From contig JAEKLZ010000165.1 in assembly GCA_019508225.1 (NCBI GenBank), forward strand, positions 1 through 47,730: a stretch of DNA of 47,730 nucleotides, written 5' to 3'. Below the pieces are notes generated by a model. The model was not told the origin of the DNA. It worked only from the letters and a program-made list of their open reading frames with translations, and searched no databases. Of the stretch, positions 1 to 8,024 are shown one piece after another (the first letter of the stretch is position 1; every line of letters begins with the position of its first letter). This stretch comes from Inquilinus limosus. Its GTDB lineage: Bacteria; Pseudomonadota; Alphaproteobacteria; DSM-16000; Inquilinaceae. The position numbers were made by a program, and so were the translations under genes.

Positions 1-703
1 CCTCGACCGCCGCCCGCTCACGCATCTCGCGGCCGAGACGCAGCGCCAGGTCGCGGCGGTCGTGCTCCGCCTCGATGGCGAAGCCGGCCTCTGCCAACAG
101 CCGGCGATAGGTCTCCGGCGGCTCGACGAAGCTGGTGTCAGGCGTCGCCGCCCAGGGCATCGGATAGGGCAGCTCGCCCTCCGCCACCCGCATCACGTCG
201 TAGACGCCGAAGCACGCGCCCGGCTTCAGCACCCGCCGCACTTCGGCGAACAGCGCCGCCTTGTCGGCGATGTTCATGCCGACATGAATCAGGGTTGCGG
301 CATCGAACTCGGCATCCGGGAACGGCATGGCCAGGGCGCTGCCCTGGCGGAACGATGCACGGTCAGCCAAGCCGCAGCGGCGGGTCAGGGCCTCGGCGAC
401 CTCGACGAACTCCGCCGTCAGGTCGATGCCGGTGACCCGGCAGCCATGCGCCGCGGCGAAATGGCGGGCCGGCCCGCCGATGCCGCAGCCGACGTCCAGC
501 ACATGCAGGTCCGGACCGAGGCCCAGATCCCGCGCCAGCTCCGCCGTCGCGGCGTGCCAGCCGAGATGGAACTCGTCGGCGCCGGACAGGTCGCCGGGCG
601 CGAGCCGGTCGACATCCTTCCCGCTCGCCCGCAGCGCCTCAATCACCGCCTGCTCGATGCCGCTGCGGCCGTAGTGCCGCGCGACCTGCTGCTCGGTCTC
701 CAT
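1..703 (-). CDS. SAM-dependent methyltransferase, 3' end outside the window
   Basis: Class I (Rossmann) methyltransferase that transfers a methyl group from S-adenosylmethionine to an unknown small-molecule acceptor. About 234 residues are present; the C-terminus lies beyond base 1. SAM motif I is DVGCGIGGPARHF (about residues 70-82), followed by the acidic loop GIDLT (92-96), a motif with SALAMPFPDAEFDA and IHVGMNI, and then a RRVLKPGACFGVYDVM segment. This pattern is typical of the Methyltransf_11/UbiE-like group. The start is ATG at 701-703. The stretch 704-785 to the next gene holds no gene. The acceptor cannot be read from the sequence. Family call is firm, substrate unknown. Confidence 0.85.
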   Translation of the reverse strand, partial: METEQQVARHYGRSGIEQAVIEALRASGKDVDRLAPGDLSGADEFHLGWHAATAELARDLGLGPDLHVLDVGCGIGGPARHFAAAHGCRVTGIDLTAEFVEVAEALTRRCGLADRASFRQGSALAMPFPDAEFDAATLIHVGMNIADKAALFAEVRRVLKPGACFGVYDVMRVAEGELPYPMPWAATPDTSFVEPPETYRRLLAEAGFAIEAEHDRRDLALRLGREMRERAAVE

Positions 704-785
704 GCCGCCCTCCCCCGGATTGTCGTTACGGCCATTCTACCGCAAGCGGGAACGCCCGGCACCGCAACCATCCGGAGAAGCCGCC

Positions 786-1418
786 TCAGAAGTCCTTCGC
801 CACCGCCTCCGCCCGGCGCTTCGCCTCGGCCCGGGCCTGGATGTCGACCTCCGGCCCGAACAGCGTCTTCTCGACCGTGATCGCGGTGATGTCGGTGATG
901 CCGATGAAGCGCAGCCACATCTCCATATAGGGCCGCTGGAAGTCGAAGCCGGCGGCCGGGGTGAAGGCGGAGGGGCCGTAGTCGAGGCCGCGGGCGTAGA
1001 TCACCGCCGCCTTGCGGCCCGGCAGCAGCCCGGAGAAGCCCTGCTCGGTGAAGGAGAACAGCACGTCCTTCTGCGAGATCACGTCGATCAGATGCTTCAG
1101 CTTGTACGGGATCCCGAAGTTCCACAGCGGCACGGCGAAGAGCAGCCGGTCGGCCGCGTGGAAAGGCTGCGCCAGCGCGCGGATCCGGCGCCAGGCCGTC
1201 TCCTGCGCCGCGGTCAGCGGCGTGCCGGTGAGGCCGGCGTATTTCGCCTCCATCGCCGCGCCGTCGAATTCCGGCAGGTCGATGGCCCAGAGATCGAGCG
1301 TCTCGATCTCGTCGGCGGGATGGACCGCGCGGTAGGCGGCCAGAAAGGCCTGCGCGACCTCGATCGAGGCCGAGCGCTGCTTGCGGGGCGACGCTTCGAC
1401 ATAGAGCAGCCGTGCCAT
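786..1418 (-). CDS. azoR: FMN-dependent NADH:azoreductase
   Basis: Flavodoxin-fold quinone/azo reductase of 210 residues, the usual AzoR length. It uses NADH and FMN for two-electron reduction of quinones and azo compounds in the cytosol. Visible hallmarks are the FMN phosphate loop near the N-terminus (ASPRKQRSAS, residues 9-18), VPLWNFGIPYKLKHLID (about 96-112) that contacts flavin, and a YARGLDYG loop near 141-148. It is divergent from the LysR-type gene at 1523, with about 100 nt between them, an arrangement usually meaning that the regulator controls the reductase in response to quinone or electrophile stress. ATG start at 1416-1418 is preceded by a GGAGATC ribosome site. The control link is inferred from position. 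Confidence 0.9.
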   Translation of the reverse strand: MARLLYVEASPRKQRSASIEVAQAFLAAYRAVHPADEIETLDLWAIDLPEFDGAAMEAKYAGLTGTPLTAAQETAWRRIRALAQPFHAADRLLFAVPLWNFGIPYKLKHLIDVISQKDVLFSFTEQGFSGLLPGRKAAVIYARGLDYGPSAFTPAAGFDFQRPYMEMWLRFIGITDITAITVEKTLFGPEVDIQARAEAKRRAEAVAKDF

Positions 1419-1465
1419 GGAAGATCTCCTGTTGGAATTAGACTCAGGCTAGCGGCTCGCCGCTC

Positions 1466-1489
1466 AGAGGATAAACGAATAGATCCTCT
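1466..1489. promoter_or_regulatory. Inverted repeat between azoR and its LysR regulator, probable operator
   Basis: Perfect 7-bp arms AGAGGAT (1466-1472) and ATCCTCT (1483-1489) are separated by 10 nt. The element lies in the divergent spacer and its size fits a LysR-type recognition site. Its position supports placing the regulator start at 1523, since an upstream ATG at 1490 would begin right at the repeat edge. Function is inferred. Confidence 0.5.
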
Positions 1490-1522
1490 ATGATTGAGCG
1501 CGAACTGCGATATATTGGCGTC

Positions 1523-2371
1523 ATGTTCGAGACCGAGCTGCTGCGCAGCTTCGTGGCGGTGGCGGAGCTGCAGGGCTTCACCCGCGCCGCGGAGCATCTC
1601 CACCTCACCCAGTCGACGGTCAGCGCCCAGATCCGCCGCCTGGAAGACCAGGCTGGGCGGTCGCTGCTGCGCCGCAGCACCCGGTCGGTGGCGCTGACCG
1701 AGGCCGGCGAGACGCTGCTGGGCTATGCCCGCAGCATCCTGCGGCTGAACCAGGACGCCCGGGCCAGCCTGTCGGCCTCGTCGCTGGCCGGCGGGATCCG
1801 GATCGGCGCGTCGGAGGATGTCGCCGGCTCCGGCCTGCCGGAGATCCTGCGGCGCTTCGGGGCGCAGCATCCGGCGGTGCGGATCGAGGTCGAGGTCGGC
1901 ATCGCCACCACACTGTTCCAGGCGCTGGAAGACGGCCGGCTGGACCTGATCCTGTGCAGCCGCTGCCATGGTGACGGCCGCGGCTGGACACTATGGCGCG
2001 AGCCCCTGGCCTGGGCCGCCGCCGCGGATCTGGGTGCCCTGCCCGACCCGATCCCCCTCGCCTTCTTCCCCGAGCTGTGCCCGTACCGGGAGGCGGCGCT
2101 GGCGGGGCTGGCCGGGATCCGGCGGCCCTGGCGGATCGCCTATGTCAGCCCCAGCGTCGCCGGCGTCCGCGCCGCGGCCCTGGCCGGGCTGGCGGTGACG
2201 CCGCTGCCGCTGAGCGCGATCGGGCCCGGGCTGCGGGTGCTGGGGCCGGAGGACGGGCTGCCGCCGCTGCCGGAGATCGAGTTCGTGGTCTGCACCGCGG
2301 GCCCGTCCGAGCCGGCCCGGGCCTTGGCCGAGACGCTGCGGCAGTCGGTCAGTCAACTCGGACGTCCTTAG
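1523..2371 (+). CDS. LysR-type transcriptional regulator
   Basis: 282-residue LTTR. The N-terminal winged helix-turn-helix is clear (LRSFVAVAELQGFTRAAEHL, then LTQSTVSAQIRRLEDQAG), followed by a linker helix and a substrate-binding domain from about residue 85. I use the ATG at 1523 (MFETELL) because family members begin within a few residues of the HTH; an in-frame ATG at 1490 would add 11 residues and touch the inverted repeat. It is divergent from azoR and is the likely regulator of that gene. The stop overlaps the convergent SMR gene by 4 nt. The ligand is unknown. Confidence 0.88.
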   Translation: MFETELLRSFVAVAELQGFTRAAEHLHLTQSTVSAQIRRLEDQAGRSLLRRSTRSVALTEAGETLLGYARSILRLNQDARASLSASSLAGGIRIGASEDVAGSGLPEILRRFGAQHPAVRIEVEVGIATTLFQALEDGRLDLILCSRCHGDGRGWTLWREPLAWAAAADLGALPDPIPLAFFPELCPYREAALAGLAGIRRPWRIAYVSPSVAGVRAAALAGLAVTPLPLSAIGPGLRVLGPEDGLPPLPEIEFVVCTAGPSEPARALAETLRQSVSQLGRP

Positions 2372-2697
2372 GCCGGCAGCAGCTTGAGCGCGACCACGCC
2401 GCCGAGGATGGCGAGGATGGCGGCGAGCCGGGCCGGGCCGAGCGCCTCGCCGAACAACAGCAGCCCGGCGGTGACCGACCCGACCGCGCCGATCCCGGTC
2501 CAGACCGCATACGCGGTGCCGAGCGGCAGCACCTTCAGCGCCTGGGTCAGGAGGCCGAGGAAGAGCACCAGGGCCACCACCGAGGCCGCGGTCCAGCCGA
2601 GCCGGCTGTAGCCGTCGGAGAATTTGGTGGTCACGGCCCAGACCACGTCGGCGATGCCGGACAGGACCAGCATCGCCCAGGCGAGGGAGTTCGACAT
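2368..2697 (-). CDS. SMR-family small multidrug/guanidinium-type exporter with Asp at the key acidic site
   Basis: 109 residues with four membrane helices, the exact size of small multidrug resistance proteins. The motif GTAYAVWTGIGAVG and the C-terminal hydrophobic helices place it with the SugE/Gdx branch, which exports guanidinium or quaternary ammonium cations by proton antiport as dual-topology dimers. The first helix carries SGIADVVWAV, where family members have Glu; here the codon is GAC, so the proton/substrate-binding residue is Asp17. It is the last gene of a GST-YdcZ-SMR operon, 9 nt after ydcZ. Only a single SMR copy is present here, so a homodimer is likely. Substrate class is inferred. 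Confidence 0.85.
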   Translation of the reverse strand: MSNSLAWAMLVLSGIADVVWAVTTKFSDGYSRLGWTAASVVALVLFLGLLTQALKVLPLGTAYAVWTGIGAVGSVTAGLLLFGEALGPARLAAILAILGGVVALKLLPA

Positions 2698-2706
2698 CGC
2701 CCCCCC

Positions 2707-3630
2707 TCAGCCGAGCTTGATCACGGCGACGCCGGCCAGCAGCGCCGCCACCCCGGCCAGGCGCAGGGCCGAGACCGGGCGCTGCGGCAGGCGGAACCAG
2801 CCATGGCGGTCGACGAAGACCGAGGCGACCTGCTGGCCGGCGACGGTCAGCCCGACCGCGGCGGCGGCGCCGATCACCGGGATCGCGGTGAACATGGTGG
2901 TGACGTAGGTGGCGCCGGCGACGCCGCCGAGCCAGCCCCACCACGGCATCGCCCCGACACCCTCCAGGCGAGGCCGCGGCTGCCGCGGCAGGGCCAGCAC
3001 CAGCAGCACCACCGCCGCCATCGCCACGGTCGCCACCAGGAAACTGACGGCGCCGACCGCGAAGGGCGCGCCGAGATCGCGGCGCAGGAGGGCATTGACC
3101 GCGCCCTGCACCGGCAGCACCGCGCCGGCGACCAGCGCCAGCAGGATCCAGCCGGCGCGGGACAGGGCCGGGACGGCGCCGCCGCCGGACTGGCCGAGCA
3201 CGATCGCCGCCGCACCGATCAGCACCAGCGCCGTTCCCGCCAGGGCTGCGGGCGCGAAGCCCGCCGCCGGGACGCCGAGCAGGCTGAGGCCGTCGAGCGC
3301 CAGCGACGCCAGCATCTGGCCGGCGATGAACAGGCCGACGCTGACCACCGCGCCGAGCCGCGGGAACAAGAGGATGGTCGAGACCACATAGACGGCGCTG
3401 GCGACGCCGCCGACCGCATGCCACCAGATCACGCCCGGCAGGGCCGCAAGGGCCGAGACCGTGCCGGTCACCAGCGCCGCGGCCAGCAGGATGGCGGTGC
3501 CGACCGAGAGCTGCAGCGTGGTGGCGGCGAAGGGGCTGCCGGTGGCCTTGGCGAGCTGGGCGTTGGCGCCGGCCTGGACCGCGAGCAGCCCGCCGGCCAG
3601 CAGCGAGATCGGGACGAACAGGGTTTCCAT
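2707..3630 (-). CDS. DMT-family transporter, YdcZ/DUF606 type
   Basis: 307-residue, very hydrophobic inner-membrane protein with about ten helices. It has an internal duplication: GGLLAVQAGANAQLAKATG near the N-terminus matches GAVLPVQGAVNALLRRDLG about 155 residues later, as in fused DUF606 (YdcZ) proteins of the drug/metabolite transporter superfamily. Substrates of the family are poorly known. The start is the ATG at 3628-3630 with GGAG 8-9 nt upstream; an earlier in-frame start at 3660 would run through a palindrome. It follows the GST gene by 26 nt and precedes the SMR gene by 9 nt. Confidence 0.82.
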   Translation of the reverse strand: METLFVPISLLAGGLLAVQAGANAQLAKATGSPFAATTLQLSVGTAILLAAALVTGTVSALAALPGVIWWHAVGGVASAVYVVSTILLFPRLGAVVSVGLFIAGQMLASLALDGLSLLGVPAAGFAPAALAGTALVLIGAAAIVLGQSGGGAVPALSRAGWILLALVAGAVLPVQGAVNALLRRDLGAPFAVGAVSFLVATVAMAAVVLLVLALPRQPRPRLEGVGAMPWWGWLGGVAGATYVTTMFTAIPVIGAAAAVGLTVAGQQVASVFVDRHGWFRLPQRPVSALRLAGVAALLAGVAVIKLG

Positions 3631-3642
3631 GGCGAATTCTCC

Positions 3643-3658
3643 GACCGATCGTTCGGTC
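3643..3658. promoter_or_regulatory. TetR-operator-like palindrome upstream of the ydcZ-type gene
   Basis: GACCGA (3643-3648), spacer TCGT, TCGGTC (3653-3658): perfect 6-bp arms. It sits between the GST stop and the ribosome site of the YdcZ-type gene. The half-site resembles operators of TetR regulators of efflux genes, but no TetR gene lies in this window. It may allow separate control of the two transporter genes. Confidence 0.35.
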
Positions 3659-4289
3659 AATCCCGGCTGCCGAGAACGGGCACGCGCAGGCCGCGCTGGA
3701 CGGCGGGCCGGGCGGCGACCGCCTCATACCAGCGGCGCAGGTTCGGGCTGGCGTCGAGGTCGAGGCCGATATGCACCAGCCCGGCATGGATCCAGGGCCA
3801 GCTCATGATGTCGGCGATGCCGTAAGCCTCGCCCGCCAGATGGCTGCGCCGGCCGAGCGTGCCGTCGAGCACCCGGAACACCCGCGCCGCCTCCGCTTCG
3901 AAGCGGCCGATGACGTACGGGATCTTCTCGGAGGCGAAGACCTTGTAGTTCCACAGCTGGCCCAGCGTCGGACCGAGATGCGCGGCCTGGAACAGGGTCC
4001 ATTGCAGCGCCGTCAGCCGCTCCCCCGCATCGGCCGGCAGCAGCTTGCCAGAGCGCTCGGCGAGATAGGTCAGGATGGCGCCGCTCTCGAACACGGTGCG
4101 GCCGCGGTCCGGGTCGGTGATCACCGGGATCTTGTTGTTCGGGTTCAGCGCCAGGAAGGCCGGCTCGCGCTGCTCGCCCTTTTCGATGTCGACGAGGTGG
4201 ACCTCATAGGGCAGGCCGGTCTCCTCGAGCATGATCGAGGCCTTGTGCCCGTTCGGCGTCTGCCAAGTGTAGAGCTGGATCGGGGTCAT
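3657..4289 (-). CDS. Glutathione S-transferase, Nu-class (YfcG/YghU-like)
   Basis: 210-residue cytosolic GST. The thioredoxin-like N-terminal domain has TPNGHKASIMLEE (about residues 11-23) and NPNNKIPVITD, then ESGAILTYLAE with the glutathione-contacting Glu-Ser pair. A helical domain follows from about residue 90. The TPNGHK signature marks YfcG/YghU-like enzymes, which bind two glutathiones and act mainly as disulfide oxidoreductases or organic peroxide reductases. It is first in an operon with two small-molecule transporters and divergent from the LysR gene at 4407. The context suggests detoxification plus export, which is inference. Confidence 0.88.
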   Translation of the reverse strand: MTPIQLYTWQTPNGHKASIMLEETGLPYEVHLVDIEKGEQREPAFLALNPNNKIPVITDPDRGRTVFESGAILTYLAERSGKLLPADAGERLTALQWTLFQAAHLGPTLGQLWNYKVFASEKIPYVIGRFEAEAARVFRVLDGTLGRRSHLAGEAYGIADIMSWPWIHAGLVHIGLDLDASPNLRRWYEAVAARPAVQRGLRVPVLGSRD

Positions 4290-4368
4290 CGCTGTGTCTC
4301 CGGAAGGCGGGCCAGCCCCGCCGCTGGAGAGAAGATGATCCGTGCATCACCGCAGCGCGATCTGTGAT

Positions 4369-4379
4369 ATTGCAGCAAT
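4369..4379. promoter_or_regulatory. LysR-type box between the GST operon and its divergent regulator
   Basis: ATTGCAGCAAT is a perfect 11-bp palindrome (ATTGC-A-GCAAT) in the 117-nt divergent spacer, 28 nt before the regulator start. Dyads of this kind are common LysR-regulator boxes. The binding protein is presumed to be the adjacent LTTR. Confidence 0.45.
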
Positions 4380-4406
4380 TATCTGCATCCACGCACAGGC
4401 CGACGT

Positions 4407-5318
4407 ATGGACAGCCGACTTGATTGGGAGGACCTGCACACCGTGCTGGCGGTGGCTGATTGCGGCTCGCTGGCGGGCGCCGCCCGGCGGCTCGGCGTCA
4501 ACCACACCACAGTGCTGCGGCGGATCGGCGGCTTCGAGCAGCGGCTGGGCCTGCGGCTGTTCGACCGGCTGCCGGGCGGCTACGCCCTGACCGCGGGCGG
4601 CGAGGAGCTGGCGGCCGCGGCCCGCGGCATGGCGGCGACGGTCGAGGCGCTGGAGCGCCGCCTGGCCGGCCAGGACCTTCGCCTCGAAGGCACGTTGCGG
4701 GTAGCGACCGCCGACACGCTGACGGCGTCGCTGCTGCCGCCTCTCCTGGCCCAGTTCCGCGAGCTGCATCCCGGCATCGTGCTGGAGGTCACCACCGCCA
4801 ACCTGATGGCGAACCTGACCCGGCGCGACGCCGACATCGCCATCCGGCCGGTGCTGGACCCGCCGGAGACTTTGGTCGGCCGCCGCGTCGCCGGCATCGC
4901 CTTCGCCGCCTATGCCGCGGCCAGCCATCCGGCGGCGCGGTCCGGCACGGTCGATCTCGCAACCCATCCCTGGGTGGCGCCGGACGACAGCCTGGCCGGC
5001 ACCTCGGTCGCCCGCTGGATGCGCCGCGCCCTGCCGGAGGCCGTGATCGCGCTGCGGGCGGATTCGCTGGTCGAGGTCTCCCGTGCCGCCCAAGCCGGGA
5101 TCGGCCTGGCCGCCCTGCCCTGCTATCTCGGCGACGCCGCCGAGGGGCTGGTGCGGATCGCCACCCCAACGGTGCCCGAGGAGGCGGCGCTGTGGGTGCT
5201 GACACATGAGGATCTGCGCCGCACCGCCCGGATCAGCGCCTTCACCGAATTCATGGCCGCCGCCCTCGCCCGCCAGCGCGACCTGCTGGAAGGCCGCCGG
5301 CCGGCCGTGTCAGTCTAG
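4407..5318 (+). CDS. LysR-type transcriptional regulator
   Basis: 303 residues. The winged HTH spans about residues 6-65 (LHTVLAVADCGSLAGAARRL, then VNHTTVLRRIGGFEQRLGLR) and is followed by the effector-binding domain (LRVATADTLTASLLPPLL onward). The VNHTTVLRRI version of the recognition helix, with LFDRLPGGYALT after it, resembles LTTRs that regulate neighbouring GST or transporter genes. It is divergent from the GST operon. A VOC-protein gene starts 29 nt after its stop and may be cotranscribed. The effector is unknown. Confidence 0.88.
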   Translation: MDSRLDWEDLHTVLAVADCGSLAGAARRLGVNHTTVLRRIGGFEQRLGLRLFDRLPGGYALTAGGEELAAAARGMAATVEALERRLAGQDLRLEGTLRVATADTLTASLLPPLLAQFRELHPGIVLEVTTANLMANLTRRDADIAIRPVLDPPETLVGRRVAGIAFAAYAAASHPAARSGTVDLATHPWVAPDDSLAGTSVARWMRRALPEAVIALRADSLVEVSRAAQAGIGLAALPCYLGDAAEGLVRIATPTVPEEAALWVLTHEDLRRTARISAFTEFMAAALARQRDLLEGRRPAVSV

Positions 5319-5347
5319 CCCCGGTGCCAAGACCATCGGAGGACCCC

Positions 5348-5695
5348 ATGGCCGTGAAGCGGATCGTCACCAACATCGCCGCCGGCGACGTCGCCCGGGC
5401 GCAGGCCTTCTATGGCGATTTCCTTGGCTTGGAACTGGCCATGGATATGGGCTGGATCCTGACCTTTACCGCCGGCACGACGATGGCGCCGCAGCTCAGC
5501 GTCATGACCGAGGGCGGCTCCGGCACGCCGGTGCCGGATATCTCGATCGAGGTCGACGATGTCGACGAGATGCACCGCAAGGCCGTGGCGATGGGCTTCG
5601 TCATCGAATACGGCCCGGCCGATGAGCCCTGGGGCGTGCGCCGCTTCTACCTCCGCGACCCGTTCGGCCGGCTGGTCAACATCCTGGAGCACTGA
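5348..5695 (+). CDS. VOC-superfamily (glyoxalase/bleomycin-resistance fold) protein
   Basis: 115 residues, a single beta-alpha-beta-beta-beta pair. It starts IVTNIAAGDVARAQAFYGDF and ends with FYLRDPFGRLVNILEH, the usual C-terminal strand carrying a metal-ligand Glu. Members include lyases, dioxygenases and drug-binding proteins, so the reaction cannot be named. I chose the ATG at 5348 because GGAGGA lies 4-5 nt upstream; an in-frame ATG at 5324 lacks this. It could share the transcript of the preceding LysR gene. It converges on the gene at 5702 with only 6 nt between stops. Confidence 0.85.
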   Translation: MAVKRIVTNIAAGDVARAQAFYGDFLGLELAMDMGWILTFTAGTTMAPQLSVMTEGGSGTPVPDISIEVDDVDEMHRKAVAMGFVIEYGPADEPWGVRRFYLRDPFGRLVNILEH

Positions 5696-5701
5696 CCCCG
5701 G

Positions 5702-7003
5702 TCAGTTGATCCAGACCGCGAAGCTGAGGAACTCGCCCTCGAAGGCGCCGGTCGCCTGCTCCCAGAACGAGCGGTCGCTGACCGGGCCGTCCTCGAGGAA
5801 GGGCACGATGTCGGTGCCGGTCAGCAGCAGCACCAGGTCGAAGGGCTGCGGCGAGTCCAGCAGGCGGCGCAGGTTGAAACCCTGCTCGAAGCGCCAATGC
5901 GGCAGCAGCTTGTCCCCGTTCAGGACCGTCTCGGATTCCGTCATCAGCGCCAGCCAGGAGTCGATCCGCTCATCGGTGATGGCCATGCCCGGGATCAGGC
6001 TGGCCTGTTTCGCATTCGGCAGCCATTCGCGGTCGTCATCGGTCTCGGCCCGGATCGACGCCCACATCTCCTGGCTCAGCTTGGCCGCGGCCAGCAGGTG
6101 CTCGCGCGCCCGCGGCAGACGGTCGGGTTCCGCCACCGACCAGTTCAGCAGATGGATCCAGGCGATGCCGTCGGCGATCCGCCCGTCCTCCGCCCCCGTG
6201 AACATGCCCTGGGTCGGCAGGGTCAGCGCCGCGGCCAGTGGCGAATCCGGCCGCGGGAACAGCAGGTGCGCGGCGGCGTCGAAGCTGCGGTGCCAGTCGC
6301 GCGCCAGCAGGAACTCGGCGCCCGCGCGCAGCACATGGGTGTAGGCGCGCAGCCACAGCACGTCGCCGGTGTCGAAGGCGATCACCAGCTTGCCGGCATT
6401 GGCCGGATTGCCCTGCCCCTCCAGCAGCACGGCGTTGTAGACGTCGTAGAGCGTGGCCGCGCCCCGGCCATTGCCGGCGAGGTCCAGCTTCACCCGGCCC
6501 ATGGCGATCGGCAGCTTCACCGGCCGGTCGCCCAGCGGCTGCAGCGTGCGGTCGACCGCGTCGAGATCGTCCACCAGCGCCTGCAGGATGGCGCGGGCGT
6601 CCTGGTAGCGGATCACCTCCGGGTTCGGATTCCGCGGCACCGGCATGGTCAGCAGCGGCACCGAGATCATCGGGTCGTGCGGCGGCTCGAAGCCGTAGCG
6701 GTACAGGGCCTGGCTGAAATGCTCCGTCGCCTTGGCCAGGCGGATCAGGCTGAGCCCGGCGATCGCCTCGGCATCGTCCGGCTTCTTCGCCAGGATCGCG
6801 GCCAGGGCCTTCTCGCCCTCGGCGATGGTGCCGGCGGTGAGGTGCTTCTGCGTCAGCTCGACCGGCGTCGCGGCCATAGCCGGCGCGACCGTGAGATGCA
6901 GGACCAGGGCGACGGCGGCCGTCCAGACCAGCCCCTTTGGTCGAATTGAGACAGTCGTCCTGATGAAAAGTGAATCGGATTCACTACGACGGAGGGAAAT
7001 CAA
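5702..7003 (-). CDS. Secreted protein of unknown function with N-terminal TPR-like helices
   Basis: 433 residues. I do not recognise the family. A signal peptide (hydrophobic LVWTAAVALVLHLTVAPAMA, cleavage after AMA) indicates export to the periplasm. The first 60 mature residues (EGEKALAAILAKKPDDAEAI) look like one TPR hairpin; the rest is mixed helix with many Trp and Asp residues. No catalytic motif stands out. The only in-frame start that keeps the signal peptide is TTG at 7001-7003, preceded by GAAAGG 8 nt upstream; the next in-frame ATG falls at the cleavage site. A GANTC-containing palindrome lies inside the first codons. Existence of the gene is firm from codon bias; start and function are not. 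Confidence 0.72.
   Translation of the reverse strand: MISLRRSESDSLFIRTTVSIRPKGLVWTAAVALVLHLTVAPAMAATPVELTQKHLTAGTIAEGEKALAAILAKKPDDAEAIAGLSLIRLAKATEHFSQALYRYGFEPPHDPMISVPLLTMPVPRNPNPEVIRYQDARAILQALVDDLDAVDRTLQPLGDRPVKLPIAMGRVKLDLAGNGRGAATLYDVYNAVLLEGQGNPANAGKLVIAFDTGDVLWLRAYTHVLRAGAEFLLARDWHRSFDAAAHLLFPRPDSPLAAALTLPTQGMFTGAEDGRIADGIAWIHLLNWSVAEPDRLPRAREHLLAAAKLSQEMWASIRAETDDDREWLPNAKQASLIPGMAITDERIDSWLALMTESETVLNGDKLLPHWRFEQGFNLRRLLDSPQPFDLVLLLTGTDIVPFLEDGPVSDRSFWEQATGAFEGEFLSFAVWIN
6970..6984. promoter_or_regulatory. Perfect palindrome with two GANTC (CcrM) sites at the 5' end of the 433-residue gene
   Basis: GTGAATC-G-GATTCAC has perfect 7-bp arms around one base. Each arm holds a GANTC site (GAATC and GATTC), the target of the alphaproteobacterial cell-cycle methyltransferase CcrM. 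It overlaps the first codons of the gene starting at 7003. It may be an operator or a methylation-sensitive promoter site; this is inferred. Confidence 0.4.
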
Positions 7004-7097
7004 ACCAGTCGCCTTTCAATATTCAGAACAACTGGACCCGACGATCTCCCAACTTCATGTCACAATTCAGGCAGAACCATTGGCGCAGCGCGCAACA

Positions 7098-7862
7098 TCA
7101 GGTTCCCGACGGCGCCCCGGGCTCCGGCGCCACCAGCGCGGCGCTGTCGTAGCCGAGGTCGCGGAGCTGGCGCGGGATGCCGTCGCGGACATGGCCGCTG
7201 CCGGCCAGCACCACGACCAGCGGCACTCCGGCGGCCCGCGCCTCGGCGATGCGCGCGGCCATCGCCCGGTCCCACAGCAGCTGGACATCGACGAAGCGGC
7301 GGAAGCCGCGGTTCAGGGCATCGCCCTCCGCACCGCGCCCATGGCCGGCAAAGGCGGCCGCGAGGTACCGGTTGTAGTCCGATGACGGCGGCACCGGCCG
7401 GCCGAGATCGAGATCCGGCCGGGCCTGCAGCGCCGCCCAGCCCTCCTTCCCAACCGCACGCACCAGGTCGCGGTCGACATTCAGCGCGATCAGCGGAATC
7501 CGGTGCATCCGGGCATAGGCGAAGATCGGCCGGTACAGGCCGAAATCGAAGCCCCAGGACTGCTCCCAATCGACCGCGCGCAGGAAGGCGGCCTCGTCGA
7601 GCCGGCCTGCGGTCCAGTCGTCGAGCGCGGCCTGGCGGCTGCGCGGCACCATCTCCAGCCCGATGGCGAGGCGCGGTTCCTGCTCGCGCAGCGCGGCGAT
7701 CCGCTGCAGCTGCCAGTGATGGTCGGTGACGCGGTCATGGGTCTCGCCCAGCAGGACGATGCCGCCATCGGGTCGGGCCGGCGCAGGCGTGGCGCAGCCA
7801 GCCACGGACCAGCCGAGCAGGCCCGTCACCGCCAGGGTCAGGATCCTCCCCATCATCGCCAT
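7098..7862 (-). CDS. ChaN-family haem-binding-type lipoprotein
   Basis: 254 residues. The N-terminus is a lipoprotein signal ending in the lipobox SVAGC, so the mature protein is anchored to a membrane through its Cys. The mature part has IVLLGETHDRVTDHHWQ, GLEMVPRSRQAALDDW and ALNVDRDLVRAV, then VVVLAGSGHVRDGIPRQL near the C-terminus. These are the conserved motifs of the ChaN (Cofac_haem_bdg_2) family, related to the Tiki/EreA-like fold. The biochemical role is uncertain; haem or iron handling has been suggested for the family. The start is the ATG at 7862 with GGAGCGGAAGA upstream; an ATG six bases further in is possible. Confidence 0.82.
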   Translation of the reverse strand: MAMMGRILTLAVTGLLGWSVAGCATPAPARPDGGIVLLGETHDRVTDHHWQLQRIAALREQEPRLAIGLEMVPRSRQAALDDWTAGRLDEAAFLRAVDWEQSWGFDFGLYRPIFAYARMHRIPLIALNVDRDLVRAVGKEGWAALQARPDLDLGRPVPPSSDYNRYLAAAFAGHGRGAEGDALNRGFRRFVDVQLLWDRAMAARIAEARAAGVPLVVVLAGSGHVRDGIPRQLRDLGYDSAALVAPEPGAPSGT

Positions 7863-8024
7863 TTCTTCCGCTCCATCCGACGCCAGTCTCATGTGGCAGT
7901 CTTCGCCGCCGACGGCAACCGCTTCGCCGCGCCGACCGCCGGGGTTGCGCCAAGCCGTGGAAACCACGAGCTATGTCACCGGTTCGAAGCGCGGAGTCGG
8001 AATGACGAGGGGAACGGCAGCGGC

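Noticed and set aside
1991-3787. Very long open frames antisense to or out of frame with the transporter and GST genes (also on the plus strand at 1993-3825, and 37893-39878)
   Set aside because: Long stop-free shadows are expected at about 70 percent GC. Peptides are rich in Arg, Pro, Gly, and Ala and lack domains, and the true genes on the other frames have full family motifs.
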